A stretch of DNA of 54,094 bases from NCBI GenBank assembly GCA_046295655.1, contig JBKBMT010000011.1, positions 1 through 54,094 of the forward strand, written 5' to 3'. Under the pieces are notes generated by a model. It saw only the letters and a list, made by a program, of their open reading frames with translations. It was not told the DNA's origin and searched no databases. Shown in pieces: positions 8,404 to 16,466 of the stretch (positions within the stretch are counted from its first letter, which is position 1; each line of letters starts with the position of its first letter). A program made the position numbers and the translations under genes. The DNA comes from JBKBMT01 sp046295655 (GTDB lineage: Bacteria > Pseudomonadota > Alphaproteobacteria > Rhodobacterales > Rhodobacteraceae).

Positions 8404-9267
8404 ATGAGCCCGATCCCCTTTCCCGACATCTCGCCCGAGCTTTTCGCCATCGACATCGGCGGCTTCACCTTTGCGCTGCGCTGGTATGCGCTGGCCTATA
8501 TCGTCGGGCTGATCCTCGGCTGGCGGATCGTGGTGATGCTGATGAACCGACCGGCGCTGTGGCGGGCCGGCGCGCCGATGCCGGCGGCCCGGGTCGAGGA
8601 TCTGCTGACCTGGATCATCGTCGGCGTGATCCTGGGCGGGCGGCTGGGCTTCGTGATCTTCTACCAACCGACCTTCTATCTGGCGAATCCGTCCCGCATC
8701 CTGATGCTGTGGGAGGGCGGCATGTCCTTTCACGGCGGGTTCCTCGGTGTCGTGATCGCCGCCTGGATCTGGGCCGGCCGGAACGGCGTGCCGCGGATGG
8801 AACTGGCCGATGCGCTGGCGCTGGCGACGCCGCCGGGGCTGTTCCTGGGTCGCATCGCCAACTTCATCAACGCCGAGCTTTGGGGCCGACCGACCGACCT
8901 GCCCTGGGCCGTGGCCTTTCCCGGCGCGGGCCAGGATTGCCCCGGCGTCGTGGGCATCTGCGGCCGGCATCCCTCGCAGCTCTACGAAGCGGCGCTCGAA
9001 GGGGCGCTGCTGGGCATCGTGCTGCTGTGGCTTGTCTGGCGGCGCGGCTGGCTGAAACGTCCGGGTCAGACGACGGGGCTGTTCCTTGCGGGCTATGGCG
9101 CGGCTCGGTTCTTCGTCGAATTCTTCCGTGAGGCGGATGCCCAGTTCATCACCCCCGAGAATCCGATGGGCCATGTTGTTGCGGGCCTGAGCATGGGGCA
9201 GCTTCTGTCGCTGCCGATGATCGCGGCGGGCCTTGCGCTGGTCCTGCGGGCGCGTCAGCGACCGTGA
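8404..9267 (+). CDS. lgt: Prolipoprotein diacylglyceryl transferase
   Basis: 287 residues from ATG 8404 (an upstream start at 8353 is possible but less typical). It contains the Lgt signature GRIANFINAELWG and the essential MSFHGG motif, with about seven membrane helices. It transfers diacylglycerol from phosphatidylglycerol to the lipobox cysteine of prolipoproteins in the inner membrane. Its stop overlaps the GTG start of the next gene (GTGA), which makes an lgt / methyltransferase / pgeF operon. Confidence 0.97.
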   Translation: MSPIPFPDISPELFAIDIGGFTFALRWYALAYIVGLILGWRIVVMLMNRPALWRAGAPMPAARVEDLLTWIIVGVILGGRLGFVIFYQPTFYLANPSRILMLWEGGMSFHGGFLGVVIAAWIWAGRNGVPRMELADALALATPPGLFLGRIANFINAELWGRPTDLPWAVAFPGAGQDCPGVVGICGRHPSQLYEAALEGALLGIVLLWLVWRRGWLKRPGQTTGLFLAGYGAARFFVEFFREADAQFITPENPMGHVVAGLSMGQLLSLPMIAAGLALVLRARQRP

Positions 9268-10334
9268 CCCCGCTGCAGGCGATCCTGCGGCGCCGGATCG
9301 CCGCCACCGGGCCGATCACGCTGGCCGACTACATGGCCGAATGCCTGCTGCACCCGGATTACGGCTACTACACCAGCGCCGAGCCCTTCGGCCGGGCCGG
9401 CGACTTCATCACCGCGCCCGAGATCAGCCAGATGTTCGGCGAACTTCTGGGGCTCTGGATCGGACAGTGCTGGCTGGATCAGGGGCGCCCCGAGGGGGCG
9501 GTGCTGGCCGAGCTTGGCCCCGGCCGCGGCACGCTGATGGCCGATGCGCTGCGCGCGCTGCGGGCGGTGCCGGGCTTTTCCACGTCGGTCCGGGTTGTGC
9601 TGGTCGAGGCCTCGGCGCGGCTGCGGTCGCATCAGGCAGCGGCGCTGCAGGGGCAGGCGATCGACTGGGCGGACCGGCCGGACGACCTGCCGGAGGCGCC
9701 GCTTTTCCTGCTTGCCAACGAATTCTTCGATGCCCTTCCGATCCGCCAGTTCACGCGCGATCGGAAGGGTTGGCGCGAGACGGTGGTCGGGCTCGACGGC
9801 AGGCGTCTCGTCCTGGGGCGGGCACCGCCGGCACCGCTCGCGGCACTGTCGCACAGGCTGGCCGACACGGTTCCGGGCGATGTCGTCGAGATCTGTCCGG
9901 CCGCGGGGCCGGTGATCGCGGCCGTCGCCGGCCGCATCGCACGTCATGGCGGCGCGGCGCTGGTGGTCGATTACGGCGGCTGGCGGTCGCGCGGCGACAC
10001 GTTCCAGGCGGTTCGCCGTCACCGGACGACCGATCCGCTGGCCGAACCCGGAGACGCCGACCTGACCGCCCATGTGGATTTCGAGCCGCTCGCCCTATCC
10101 GCCGAACGCGCCGGGGCGAGATGGTTCGGGCCGGTTCCGCAGGGTCTTTTCTTGGAGCGGTTGGGCATCGCGACGCGGGCCGCCGCATTGGCGCAGGGTT
10201 TGTCCGGCGCTGCGCTGGCCGCGCATCGTGCCGCCCATCGGCGCTTGACCGGGCCGCAGGAAATGGGAACGCTGTTCAAGGTGCTGGCCGTGATGCCGCC
10301 CGGCGCCGCAACGCCTGCCGGATTCGAACAGTGA
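9264..10334 (+). CDS. MidA/NDUFAF7-type SAM-dependent methyltransferase (DUF185)
   Basis: 356 residues, GTG start at 9264 inside the lgt stop. N-terminal CLLHPDYGYY and GRAGDFITAPEISQMFGEL, and a glycine-rich SAM loop LGPGRGTLM, are typical of the family. In mitochondria the relative NDUFAF7 methylates an arginine of a complex I subunit; the bacterial role is presumed similar but is not proven. It is coupled to pgeF by a second GTGA overlap at 10331. Confidence 0.92.
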   Translation: MTPLQAILRRRIAATGPITLADYMAECLLHPDYGYYTSAEPFGRAGDFITAPEISQMFGELLGLWIGQCWLDQGRPEGAVLAELGPGRGTLMADALRALRAVPGFSTSVRVVLVEASARLRSHQAAALQGQAIDWADRPDDLPEAPLFLLANEFFDALPIRQFTRDRKGWRETVVGLDGRRLVLGRAPPAPLAALSHRLADTVPGDVVEICPAAGPVIAAVAGRIARHGGAALVVDYGGWRSRGDTFQAVRRHRTTDPLAEPGDADLTAHVDFEPLALSAERAGARWFGPVPQGLFLERLGIATRAAALAQGLSGAALAAHRAAHRRLTGPQEMGTLFKVLAVMPPGAATPAGFEQ

Positions 10335-11098
10335 CCCCGACCCTGACGCTTGACCCGATTACCGCCGAGGCGCTGCACCCGATCCGGCACGGTTTCTTCA
10401 CCCGTCACGGCGGTGCCTCGTCGGGGATCTTCGCCGGGCTCAACTGCGGCCCCGGATCGTCCGACCTGGCCGATGCGGTCGAGATCAATCGCAACCGGGT
10501 GGCCGAGGCGCTGGGGGTCGATGTCGGCCGGCTGGTGACCGTGCATCAGGTCCATTCCGCGTCGGTCGTGACCGTCGATGCACCGCTCGACCGGCCCGTG
10601 CAGGCCGACGCGCTGGTGACGGCGACGCCCGGCCTTGCGCTGGCGGTGCTGACCGCGGATTGCCAGCCCGTGCTTCTTGCCGATCCCGGCGCCGGCGTCG
10701 TCGCGGCGGCCCATGCCGGTTGGCGCGGCACCCTTGACGGCATCCTCGAGGCGACTGTCGAGGCGATGGAGACCCTGGGTGCGCGCCGCGGGGCGATCCG
10801 CGCGGTGATCGGCCCGACCATCAGCCAGGCCGCCTACGAGGTGGGGCCGGAATTCGTGGACCGGTTCCTCGACGAGAATCCCGATCACGCAAGGTTCTTC
10901 GCCTCGGGGCCGGGAGACCGGGCGCTGTTCGACCTCCCCGGTTTCGGCCTTCATCGCCTGAGGCAGGCCGGTGTGGGGCAGGCCGACTGGACCCGGCACT
11001 GCACCTATCGCGATCCGGCCCGGTTCTATTCCTACCGGCGCAGCGTCCATTCGGGCGAAGCCGATTACGGACGACTGATATCCGCGATTCGCCTCTGA
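10331..11098 (+). CDS. pgeF: Peptidoglycan editing factor PgeF (YfiH / multicopper polyphenol oxidoreductase family)
   Basis: 255 residues from the GTG at 10331. The metal-site residues are seen in VTVHQVHSA, LTADCQPVLLA and AAHAGWRG (Cys and two His). In E. coli the family removes wrongly inserted L-serine peptides from peptidoglycan precursors; related proteins show purine nucleoside and laccase-like activities. Third gene of the lgt operon. Confidence 0.93.
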   Translation: MTPTLTLDPITAEALHPIRHGFFTRHGGASSGIFAGLNCGPGSSDLADAVEINRNRVAEALGVDVGRLVTVHQVHSASVVTVDAPLDRPVQADALVTATPGLALAVLTADCQPVLLADPGAGVVAAAHAGWRGTLDGILEATVEAMETLGARRGAIRAVIGPTISQAAYEVGPEFVDRFLDENPDHARFFASGPGDRALFDLPGFGLHRLRQAGVGQADWTRHCTYRDPARFYSYRRSVHSGEADYGRLISAIRL

Positions 11099-11366
11099 GC
11101 CTCGGGGTCGCCCGATTGCGGCCGGTTCGCGGCAGACCTGCCGTATTTCGGTCCCATCTGTGGCCATGACCGTGTCGCGTCCGGGCGGCCGCTTCGGGTT
11201 CTGCCAGCAATTTCCGGGCCTGTCCTGCCTGCGCCCGCGGCGGTGGATGTCACAATCCTACGCCATGGGACGGATTGTTTCCGCTTCTTTGGCCAAACCC
11301 GTGCCGCAATGGGGTGTCACAACAGGGGCAAGCCGGATCTGCCGGCAGCCAACGGAAGGAAAGGAC

Positions 11367-11543
11367 ATGTCGATGACCACGCCCCCGACGCGCCGCGGGC
11401 TGCGCCGGGTACGGGCCGCAAGCACCGCGCCGCCCCCGTCAATCCCCTGGGCGCGCCGCGCGCGGCGCCGCCCGCAGGCCCTTGTCGCCGCCTCGGCGAC
11501 GCCCCGAAGGGTCGCAGCGGCCGCGGGTCGCCGGGCGGTCTAG
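11367..11543 (+). CDS. Possible small protein or gene remnant
   Basis: 58 codons, ATG at 11367 preceded at good spacing by AAGGAAAGG. The translation starts MSMTTPPTRRGLRRV and then becomes Arg/Ala/Pro-rich low-complexity sequence. The start is better than expected by chance, but the rest looks like GC-rich noise, so it may be the 5' remnant of a degraded gene. I do not recognise it with any confidence. Confidence 0.2.
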   Translation: MSMTTPPTRRGLRRVRAASTAPPPSIPWARRARRRPQALVAASATPRRVAAAAGRRAV

Positions 11544-11783
11544 CGAATCGCCGCACCGGCTCAGGCGGGGCGTCGCATGGTCCGCCGATCTCTCTGGTGC
11601 GACAGTCCGGCCGTGACCGCCCCACTGTTTCCGGTTCAGCATATGCCGCGCGGTCGGTTTTGACAGATCGCGCACAATGACAGAAGAATTCCTGACATTG
11701 GTCCTGGTTCGACCGCTGCCATGACGCAAGCCGCGCGAAAGTGCGGCGCTGCGGTGTCGGTCTCCGATGCGCTCGTCCTCTGG

Positions 11784-11820
11784 CGGCTTCGCGTGCTCCT
11801 CTGCCCGGCACGCGAAGCCG
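11784..11820 (-). terminator. Strong hairpin downstream of lrp
   Basis: CGGCTTCGCGTG (11784-11795) and CACGCGAAGCCG (11809-11820) are perfect 12-bp inverted repeats with a 13-base loop. They lie 14 bp beyond the lrp stop in its direction of transcription. No T-tract is seen, but the position and strength fit a terminator. Confidence 0.65.
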
Positions 11821-11834
11821 GCCCGCGGAGCCGA

Positions 11835-12335
11835 TCACCCCTGCCGCGCGATCCGTTCCTCGAGCACCTCGAAGGGAACACCCGGCATGTCCTTGGCGCC
11901 GCGGATGACAAGGCTCGTCTTGACGCTTGCGACATTCTCGGCCGCGGTCAGTTCTTCGGTCAGGAACCGCTGGAAGGTAGGGAGATCGGGGGCCACGCAT
12001 TTCAGGATGAAGTCGATCTCTCCGTTCAGCATGTGGCATTCCCGGACCAGCGGCCACGCCCGGCACCGGTTCTCGAATGCCACGAGATCGGCCTCGGCCT
12101 GACTGTGAAGCCGGACCATGGCAAAGACCTGCACCTCGAACCCGAGTTCGCGCGGGTCGATATCGGCGTGATAGCCCCGGATATACCCCGCCTCCTCCAG
12201 CGTCCTTACCCGCCTCAGGCAGGGCGGAGCAGAGATGCCGACCCGACGGGCCAGTTCCACATTGGTCATGCGGCCGTCCGCCTGAAGCTCGGCCAGGATC
12301 TTTCGGTCGATCGGATCGAGTTTCGCCCCGGCCAT
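11835..12335 (-). CDS. Lrp/AsnC family transcriptional regulator
   Basis: 166 residues from the ATG at 12335, preceded in its own direction by AGGGAGG. N-terminal winged helix-turn-helix (LDPIDRKILAELQADGRMTN...RVGISAPPCLRRV), followed by the RAM ligand-binding domain (LNGEIDFILKC). Length is typical of a full Lrp protein. It is divergent from trxB across 152 bp, so it may regulate trxB or itself from that interval. Confidence 0.95.
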   Translation of the reverse strand: MAGAKLDPIDRKILAELQADGRMTNVELARRVGISAPPCLRRVRTLEEAGYIRGYHADIDPRELGFEVQVFAMVRLHSQAEADLVAFENRCRAWPLVRECHMLNGEIDFILKCVAPDLPTFQRFLTEELTAAENVASVKTSLVIRGAKDMPGVPFEVLEERIARQG

Positions 12336-12433
12336 GCATCCTCCCTGCCTCGGCAGGATACTTAGGCGGTTGCCGGAGACGGCGCAACAATATTTCAAGA
12401 TCGCGGGCCGCCGCGACATGACTTCGCGGGCCT

Positions 12434-12461
12434 TTCGGTCCGCAGGCGGCACGGCTATATC
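12434..12461 (+). promoter_or_regulatory. Candidate trxB promoter
   Basis: TTCGGT (12434-12439), 16 bases, then TATATC (12456-12461), 27 bases before the trxB ATG. A reasonable vegetative-type match in the divergent lrp/trxB interval. Prediction by eye only. Confidence 0.35.
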
Positions 12462-12487
12462 GCAGCAGGCTTTGCAAGGGGGCAGGA

Positions 12488-13423
12488 ATGATTGAGCGCA
12501 GGACGCGGGTTCTCATCATAGGGTCGGGACCGGCTGGCTATACGGCCGCGGTCTATGCTGCCCGGGCGATGCTGTCGCCGATTCTCGTGCAGGGCATCCA
12601 GCCGGGCGGGCAGCTGACGATCACCACCGACGTGGAGAACTGGCCGGGCGATACCAGCGTGCTGGGCCCCGACCTGATGATGCGGATGGAGAACCACGCA
12701 CGCGAGATGGGGGCCGAGATCATCGGCGACCATATCCAGTCGCTCGACCTCTCCGTTCGGCCCTTCGTGGCACGGGGCGACAGCGACACCACATATCTTG
12801 CCGATGCGGTGATCCTGGCGACGGGGGCGCAGGCGAAATGGCTTGGCCTGCCCAGCGAGGAAAGGTTCAAGGGCTTCGGTGTCTCGGCCTGCGCCACATG
12901 TGACGGGTTCTTCTATCGCGGCAAGGAGGTGGTGGTGATCGGTGGCGGCAACACCGCCGTCGAGGAAGCGCTGTTCCTGACGAACTTCGCGAGCAAGGTC
13001 ACGGTGATCCACCGCCGCGACAGTTTCCGTGCCGAGAAGATCATGCAGGACCGGCTCTTCCGCAACCCGAAGATCGAGGTGATGTGGAATCATGTCGTGG
13101 ACGAGGTCCTTGGCACCGACGATCCCCCTGGCGTGACCGCGGTGCGTGCCCGCAACGTGCTGACCGGCGAGACCACCGACATTCCCTGCGCCGGGTTCTT
13201 CGTGGCGATCGGCCATGCACCGGCCTCCGAGCTGGTGAAGGACCAGCTGGAGCTTCACAACGGCGGGTATGTAAAGGTGGAACCCGGCAGCACCCGCACC
13301 TCCATTCCTGGTGTCTTTGCGGCCGGTGATCTGACCGATCACATCTACCGGCAGGCCGTCACCAGTGCCGGAATGGGGTGCATGGCGGCGCTGGATGCGG
13401 AAAAGTTCCTGTCGGGGCACTGA
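12488..13423 (+). CDS. trxB: Thioredoxin-disulfide reductase
   Basis: 311 residues. FAD-binding GSGPAGYTAAVYAARA at the N-terminus, the redox-active CATC at residues 135-138, the NADPH site IGGGNTAVEEALFL and the C-terminal FAD motif GVFAAGDLTD. It reduces thioredoxin with NADPH in the cytoplasm. The start follows GGGGGCAGGA. It sits between the divergent lrp gene and the sulfate-activation gene; thioredoxin is a common reductant in sulfate assimilation, so the proximity may be functional. Confidence 0.97.
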   Translation: MIERRTRVLIIGSGPAGYTAAVYAARAMLSPILVQGIQPGGQLTITTDVENWPGDTSVLGPDLMMRMENHAREMGAEIIGDHIQSLDLSVRPFVARGDSDTTYLADAVILATGAQAKWLGLPSEERFKGFGVSACATCDGFFYRGKEVVVIGGGNTAVEEALFLTNFASKVTVIHRRDSFRAEKIMQDRLFRNPKIEVMWNHVVDEVLGTDDPPGVTAVRARNVLTGETTDIPCAGFFVAIGHAPASELVKDQLELHNGGYVKVEPGSTRTSIPGVFAAGDLTDHIYRQAVTSAGMGCMAALDAEKFLSGH

Positions 13424-13476
13424 TCGGCGGCACGTTCCTTCCGGTCGCGGAGCGCTTTGTGGCCGGAAACACGCGA

Positions 13477-13524
13477 TGATGCTGCAATGCAGCATCACTG
13501 TCCCTTTTCCCCGGTTTTGCCGGG
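13477..13524. repeat. Two hairpins between trxB and sat-cysC
   Basis: The inverted repeat TGATGCTGCA/TGCAGCATCA (13477-13497, one-base centre) is followed by CCCGG (13510-13514) pairing with CCGGG (13520-13524) around GTTTT-rich sequence. They lie 54-101 bp after the trxB stop in an otherwise empty 183-bp gap. They could be the trxB terminator or an operator for the sulfate gene. Confidence 0.45.
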
Positions 13525-13606
13525 CGGGCGCTTGAATCGGGTCGCATTCCGGCGCTAGTGGCGGCCAGATCCGGCGGCACGGCCGCCCCAGACCCGAGCA
13601 GAAGCC

Positions 13607-15313
13607 ATGTCGATTGCCCATCTTGCCCCCGTGACGGAGCTTTTCGTCTCCCACGAATCCGCCCAGAAGCTGAAGGTCGAGGCCGCAAGCCTGCCCTCCT
13701 GGGATCTGACCCAGCGCCAGATCTGCGATCTGGAACTCCTGATGAACGGTGGCTTCCAGCCGCTCAGGGGCTTTCTCGGCCGGGTCGATTACGAGAGCGT
13801 GGTCGAGACGATGCGCCTTGCCGACGGCACGCTGTGGCCGATTCCCGTCACGCTCGACGTGAGCGAGAAATTCGCCGAGACGGTTGAACCCGGTCAGGAC
13901 ATCGCGCTGCGCGATGCCGAAGGCGTGATCCTGGCCATCCTCAGCATCACCGACAAGTGGACGCCCGACAAGGCCCGCGAGGCCGAACGGGTGTTCGGTG
14001 CCGACGATCTGGCGCATCCGGCGGTGAACTATCTCCATCATGTCGCCGGGCCGGTGTATCTTGGCGGGGCGATCACCGGCATCCAGCCGCCGGCGCATTA
14101 CGACTTCAAGGCACGGCGCGACACGCCGAACGAACTGCGCGCCTATTTCCGCAAGCTCGGCTGGCGCAAGGTGGTTGCCTTCCAGACCCGCAATCCGCTG
14201 CACCGGGCGCATCAGGAACTGACCTTCCGCGCCGCGCGCGAGGCGCAGGCAAACCTGCTGATCCACCCGGTCGTCGGTATGACCAAGCCCGGCGATGTCG
14301 ATCACTTCACCCGTGTCCGCTGCTACGAGGCGGTGCTGGACAAGTATCCGGCCCAGACCACGCATCTGAGCCTTCTGAACCCCGCCAGGCGCATGGCCGG
14401 CCCGCGCGAGGCGGTCTGGCACGGAATCATCCGCAAGAACCACGGCTGCACCCATTTCATCGTCGGGCGCGATCACGCCGGGCCGGGAAAGAACAGCCAA
14501 GGGCAGGATTTCTACGGCCCCTACGATGCGCAGGAGCTGTTCAAGCAGCACGCGGCGGAAATCGGCATCGAGATGGTGGACTTCAAGCACATGGTCTATG
14601 TGCAGGAAAAGGCGCAATACTTCCCCGTGAACGAAGCGCCGGAGGGGGCCACGGTGCTGGACATCTCGGGCACCGAACTGCGTCGCCGCCTGCGCGAGGG
14701 CATCGAGATCCCCGAATGGTTCAGCTTCCCCGAGGTCGTGGAGGAGCTGCGCCGCACCTCGCCCGCGCGGTCGAAACAGGGGTTCACGGTGTTCTTCACA
14801 GGCCTGTCGGGCAGCGGCAAGTCCACCATCGCCAATGCGCTCATGGTGAAGCTGATGGAAATGGGCGGGCGGCCCGTGACGCTTCTGGATGGCGACGTGG
14901 TCAGGAAACACCTGTCGTCGGAACTGGGGTTCTCGAAAGAGCATCGCGACATCAACATCCGCCGGATCGGCTATGTCGCGTCAGAGATCACCAAGAACGG
15001 CGGCATTGCACTGTGCGCGCCGATCGCCCCCTATGCCGCGACCCGGCGGGCCGTGCGCGAGATGATCGAGGCCTTCGGCGCCTTTGTCGAGGTCCACGTC
15101 GCGACCAGTATCGAGGAATGCGAACGACGCGACCGAAAGGGGCTCTACAAGCTGGCGCGCGAAGGCAAGATCAAGGAGTTCACCGGCATCTCCGACCCCT
15201 ACGAGGCGCCCGAGGCGCCGGAACTGAGGGTCGATACCGAGAATGTCGACGTCGACCATTGCGCCCATCAGGTTCTGCTGAAGCTTGAGTCGATGGGTCT
15301 GATCAAGGCGTGA
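13607..15313 (+). CDS. Bifunctional sulfate adenylyltransferase / adenylylsulfate kinase
   Basis: 568 residues. Residues 1 to about 385 are ATP sulfurylase of the Sat type (QTRNPLHRAHQEL, GRDHAGPG). From about 393 there is an APS kinase domain with Walker A GLSGSGKST near residue 400. It makes APS from sulfate and ATP, then phosphorylates it to PAPS, the donor for sulfotransferases and the entry to sulfate reduction. A sulfotransferase (45629) and the PAP phosphatase cysQ (38626) occur in the same window. It is followed by a strong hairpin at the convergent junction with the DUF1150 gene. Confidence 0.96.
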   Translation: MSIAHLAPVTELFVSHESAQKLKVEAASLPSWDLTQRQICDLELLMNGGFQPLRGFLGRVDYESVVETMRLADGTLWPIPVTLDVSEKFAETVEPGQDIALRDAEGVILAILSITDKWTPDKAREAERVFGADDLAHPAVNYLHHVAGPVYLGGAITGIQPPAHYDFKARRDTPNELRAYFRKLGWRKVVAFQTRNPLHRAHQELTFRAAREAQANLLIHPVVGMTKPGDVDHFTRVRCYEAVLDKYPAQTTHLSLLNPARRMAGPREAVWHGIIRKNHGCTHFIVGRDHAGPGKNSQGQDFYGPYDAQELFKQHAAEIGIEMVDFKHMVYVQEKAQYFPVNEAPEGATVLDISGTELRRRLREGIEIPEWFSFPEVVEELRRTSPARSKQGFTVFFTGLSGSGKSTIANALMVKLMEMGGRPVTLLDGDVVRKHLSSELGFSKEHRDINIRRIGYVASEITKNGGIALCAPIAPYAATRRAVREMIEAFGAFVEVHVATSIEECERRDRKGLYKLAREGKIKEFTGISDPYEAPEAPELRVDTENVDVDHCAHQVLLKLESMGLIKA

Positions 15314-15317
15314 ACCC

Positions 15318-15342
15318 TGCCGGGCAGTCGCGCTGCCCGGCA
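15318..15342. terminator. Bidirectional hairpin between convergent genes
   Basis: TGCCGGGCAG (15318-15327) pairs perfectly with CTGCCCGGCA (15333-15342) around TCGCG. A 10-bp stem sits between the sulfate gene (+) and DUF1150 (-). No T-run on either side, but the position is right for a shared terminator. Confidence 0.6.
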
Positions 15343-15356
15343 ACGGCGTCCGGCGG

Positions 15357-15584
15357 TCAGTGCACGTTCACCGGCGCAAGATCGTTCTGCCGCGCAAGGG
15401 CGAAGGCAAGGGCACGGTCGCGGACCAGGGCCAGACGTTCCCCGTCCGGCCGGTGCACGGCATAGAGCGTGTCGAGCCCGTGGACCTGTGCGCGGATCTC
15501 CGGCGGCAATTCGGCGACTGCGACGGGGCGCACATAGACGAGCCTGGCGTCATCGTCGAGGCCGAAGTCGAAGGGGGTGTTCAT
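15357..15584 (-). CDS. DUF1150 family protein
   Basis: 75 residues, beginning MNTPFDFGLDDDARLVYVRPV and matching the alphaproteobacterial DUF1150 family from memory, including the YAVHRPDGERLALVRDR core. No function is known. It sits 14 bp downstream of an Hsp20 gene on the same strand, a recurrent pairing in Rhodobacterales, so it is probably co-induced by heat and may modulate the small heat-shock protein. Confidence 0.85.
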   Translation of the reverse strand: MNTPFDFGLDDDARLVYVRPVAVAELPPEIRAQVHGLDTLYAVHRPDGERLALVRDRALAFALARQNDLAPVNVH

Positions 15585-15598
15585 CGCGGCCTCCTTTC

Positions 15599-16012
15599 TC
15601 AGCCCTGGTTGATGGGGATACTCTTGACGCTCGGCTTCGGTTCCGTGCGCGCAAGGTCGATGTGCAAGAGCCCGTTCTCCAGCCGAGCGCCCGAGACTTC
15701 GACGCCTTCGGCAAGAACGAAGGACCGCTGGAACTGCCGCGCGGCGATACCCCGGTGCAGGAACACGCGGTCGGGATCGTCCTCTTCCTGCCGGCCGCGG
15801 ACAACAAGCTGCCGGTCCTCGACGGTGATCGACAGGTCGTCCTCGCGGAAACCGGCCAGCGCCAGGGTGATCCGGTAGCCGGTTTCGGACAGACGTTCGA
15901 TGTTATAGGGCGGATAGCCGTCTGCGGCGGCCTTGGCCGTGCGTTCCACAAGACGTTCCAGCTGCTCGAACCCCAGCAGGAAGGGATGCGCCCCGAATCC
16001 GGTCTTGGTCAT
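15599..16012 (-). CDS. Hsp20 family small heat-shock protein
   Basis: 137 residues from the ATG at 16012. It has an alpha-crystallin domain (YRITLALAGFREDDLSITVEDRQL, then FQRSFVLAEGVEVSGARLENGLLHIDL) and a C-terminal SIPI motif (I-x-I type) used in oligomer assembly. It acts as a cytoplasmic holdase for unfolding proteins. An RpoH-like promoter is visible about 65-95 bp upstream. Confidence 0.93.
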   Translation of the reverse strand: MTKTGFGAHPFLLGFEQLERLVERTAKAAADGYPPYNIERLSETGYRITLALAGFREDDLSITVEDRQLVVRGRQEEDDPDRVFLHRGIAARQFQRSFVLAEGVEVSGARLENGLLHIDLARTEPKPSVKSIPINQG

Positions 16013-16077
16013 TGGTCCTTGTCCTTGCATCAAGCGACATGGTGCGGCGCCCCCGACCATCGGCAGGCGCCTGGCGG

Positions 16078-16108
16078 AAATATGGGCAGCGCAGCCATGG
16101 CGGGCAAG
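16078..16108 (-). promoter_or_regulatory. Candidate RpoH (sigma-32) promoter of hsp20
   Basis: On the minus strand, CTTGCCC (16108-16102), 17 bases, then a -10 region containing GCCCATAT (16087-16080), which matches the sigma-32 CCCCATNT consensus at 7 of 8 positions. It would give a leader of roughly 60 bases. Consistent with heat control of the hsp20-DUF1150 pair. Confidence 0.5.
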
Positions 16109-16119
16109 ACCCGTTTCGC

Positions 16120-16148
16120 TTCACCGGGATCGTTCCAGCCGCTATAGT
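16120..16148 (+). promoter_or_regulatory. Candidate promoter of the first DUF465 gene
   Basis: TTCACC (16120-16125), 17 bases, TATAGT (16143-16148), 38 bp before the ATG at 16187. It is back-to-back with the hsp20 promoter. Confidence 0.45.
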
Positions 16149-16186
16149 CTCTGCGGATCGAACCGCGACTTGTGAACAGGGTCAGC

Positions 16187-16405
16187 ATGAACGCCCCTAC
16201 CGAACTGGACAGCGACGAGGTGCTTCGGATCCGGCTGGAGGTCCTTCGGCGCGAGCACCGGGATCTGGACGATGCCATTCACGCGCTCGAGGCATCCGGG
16301 CGCGGCGACCAGTTGCGCCTGCGCCGGCTGAAGAAACAGAAACTGGTCCTGAAGGACCAGATCGCGCGGATCGAGGACCGGCTGATACCCGACATCATCG
16401 CCTGA
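16187..16405 (+). CDS. YdcH family protein (DUF465), copy 1
   Basis: 72 residues from ATG 16187; a GTG at 16172 would add five residues. Entirely charged helix with the family signature RRLKKQKLVLKDQI, predicted as a coiled coil. Function unknown. A second, shorter member with nearly the same C-terminal helix is at 20983. Confidence 0.85.
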   Translation: MNAPTELDSDEVLRIRLEVLRREHRDLDDAIHALEASGRGDQLRLRRLKKQKLVLKDQIARIEDRLIPDIIA

Positions 16406-16410
16406 TCCCG

Positions 16411-16438
16411 TTGCCCCGCGCCGCCGCCCGGCTATAGT
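16411..16438 (+). promoter_or_regulatory. Candidate purE promoter
   Basis: TTGCCC (16411-16416), 16 bases, TATAGT (16433-16438), followed by the ribosome site CCGGAGG and the purE ATG at 16467. Confidence 0.45.
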
Positions 16439-16466
16439 GCGGCCTCCCGAATCCCGGAGGCGGCGC

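Larger units (their letters stand above)
11099..11834. other. Long intergenic region, no confident gene
   Basis: 736 bp between pgeF and the convergent lrp gene, the longest gene-poor stretch of the window. Short frames on both strands give Arg/Ala/Pro/Gly-rich translations without recognisable domains. It holds local AT-rich patches near 11270-11300 and 11655-11700, a TTGACA at 11660-11665 that leads to no gene, and the strong hairpin 11784-11820. One 58-codon frame with a good ribosome site is listed separately. It could hold a decayed gene or an unlisted small RNA. Confidence 0.6.

Noticed and set aside
12455..14944. An 829-codon minus-strand frame across trxB and sat-cysC
   Set aside because: It is antisense to two genes with intact catalytic motifs, has no family similarity, and is explained by GC bias at codon position 3.
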